Notes under the pieces: model-generated
What the model was told of the DNA's origin: nothing
The model's input: the letters and a program-made list of their open reading frames with translations, nothing else
Databases searched by the model: none
NCBI RefSeq assembly: GCF_052180215.1
Contig: NZ_CP197471.1
Coordinates: forward strand, 2,080,001-2,144,000
Direction of reading: 5' to 3'
Length of the DNA stretch: 64,000 bases
Source: Pseudoneobacillus sp052180215
Lineage (GTDB): Bacteria; Bacillota; Bacilli; Bacillales; Cytobacillaceae
Shown here: positions 63,446-64,000 of the stretch, piece by piece
How the letters are laid out: each line of letters begins with the position of its first letter
How positions within the stretch are numbered: position 1 is the stretch's first letter
Translations under genes and position numbers: made by a program

Positions 63446-63497
63446 TTTTACTCAGTTATCAGGAGCCTTAATGGTATAAGATGATGAAAAGAGGTAA

Positions 63498-63528
63498 AAC
63501 CCAGGACTATAAGACTCTGGGTTATTCT
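63498..63528 (+). terminator. Terminator after the 48-residue membrane protein
   Basis: AACCCAG(GA), loop, (TC)TGGGTT followed by ATTCTTTG; a moderate T-run. Confidence 0.7.
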
Positions 63529-63593
63529 TTGTTCAAATACCTCGAATCAGGTTAACGGGAAAATAAATTTTGATCCTCTTATCATTACAGTTT

Positions 63594-63654
63594 GTTGCAA
63601 ATACAACAAATTTAAGTTAAATTTAATTCATATTATTATTGTTGTATTTACAAC
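63594..63654. promoter_or_regulatory. Two operator-like dyads upstream of the MarR gene
   Basis: GTTGCAAATACAAC (63594-63607) and GTTGTATTTACAAC (63641-63654) share GTTG-N6-CAAC and lie 47 bases apart, 25 bases before the marR-type start. MarR regulators commonly repress themselves from such sites. The gene they would protect may lie beyond the window. Confidence 0.6.
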
Positions 63655-63679
63655 ATTAATACGAGCTAAGGAGGTCAGC

Positions 63680-64000
63680 ATGAAGGAAATTCTCCGTGAA
63701 ATAGGGATGATAGCAAGGGCATTAGATTCTATAAGTAATATCGAATTTAAAGAATATGACCTTACTAAAGGGCAGTATTTGTATCTTGTGCGAATATGTG
63801 AAAATCCGGGAATCATTCAAGAAAAGTTAGCTGAGATGATAAAAGTAGATCGAACAACTGCATCTCGTGCGATAAAAAAGCTTGAAGAAAATGGATTTAT
63901 AGAAAAGAAAGACGATGAACAAAACCAAAAGATAAAAAAACTCTTTCCAACAGAGAAAGGAAAAAATGTTTATCCGTTCATCAAAAAAGAAAATGATTTT
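63680..64000 (+). CDS. MarR family transcriptional regulator, 3' end outside the window
   Basis: The first 107 codons of a winged-helix regulator. The recognition region LAEMIKVDRTTASRAIKKLEENGFIEKK and the wing KDDEQNQKIKKLFPTEKGK are typical of MarR. Start ATG 63680 is preceded by TAAGGAGGTCAGC. Two GTTG-N6-CAAC dyads lie just upstream, suggesting autoregulation. Ligand and targets are unknown; MarR proteins often respond to phenolic compounds, oxidants or drugs. Confidence 0.9.
   Translation, partial: MKEILREIGMIARALDSISNIEFKEYDLTKGQYLYLVRICENPGIIQEKLAEMIKVDRTTASRAIKKLEENGFIEKKDDEQNQKIKKLFPTEKGKNVYPFIKKENDF

Overview
The window is low-GC, densely coded chromosomal DNA from a spore-forming Gram-positive bacterium of the Bacillaceae; the genus cannot be fixed from the sequence. 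The signs are strong AGGAGG-type ribosome binding sites, several TTG and GTG starts, many lipoproteins with a classical lipobox, a ydaO-type c-di-AMP riboswitch ahead of ktrAB, a type I holin-like toxin, and Bacillus-type families (YitT, DUF3889, DUF4317, DUF1904, DUF1398, YCII, an SASP-like small protein). I see no rRNA, tRNA, CRISPR array, intact insertion sequence or prophage.

Layout. 0-9.4 kb: a multi-PAS sensor kinase and its NarL/ComA-type regulator, a small membrane protein, then an ABC exporter (ATPase plus FtsX-like permease), a histidine-rich lipoprotein and an MFS transporter, mostly overlapping. 9.5-10.1 kb: a histidine phosphatase. 10.5-21.8 kb: a defence-like island. It holds a DUF2075 ATPase broken by an in-frame TAG, a DUF262/DUF1524 (GmrSD-type) protein, a tightly coupled three-gene operon (GHKL/MORC-like ATPase, unknown protein, DUF6339-like protein), a MazG-like pyrophosphohydrolase, an HNH endonuclease and a PD-(D/E)XK nuclease with a duplicated C-terminal domain. 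22-30 kb: hemerythrin, Nudix, two transporter/oxidoreductase units on the minus strand, an S41 peptidase and a Hol_Tox peptide. 30-50 kb: a mosaic of single accessory genes (GNAT, Nudix, VOC, YCII, Arr rifampin ADP-ribosyltransferase, MFS, hydrolases, MATE) separated by copies of a dispersed, nested-inverted repeat of about 184 bp. 51-64 kb: a frameshifted gene remnant, a PstS-like protein, the riboswitch-ktrAB unit, Rid, nucleotidyltransferase, V4R and PAS-GGDEF-EAL proteins, a luciferase-like oxidoreductase, small membrane proteins and a MarR regulator cut by the window end.

Three observations stand out. First, a cueP-like copper lipoprotein gene (44631-45164) has an in-frame TGA exactly where the first conserved CueP cysteine should be. 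A perfect 7-bp hairpin with a GGT loop follows at the spacing expected of a bacterial SECIS element, so this is either a selenocysteine codon or a recent nonsense mutation. Second, at least five near-full-length and three or four divergent copies of a modular repeat, with four 18-bp units arranged A-B-C'-D', occupy intergenic gaps between 29.9 and 50 kb, with a trace at 58 kb. The units suggest A pairs with D' and B pairs with C'. Third, the 10.5-21.8 kb cluster contains an undescribed-looking three-gene GHKL ATPase operon surrounded by nuclease genes. All functional statements rest on motif reading; no searches were run.
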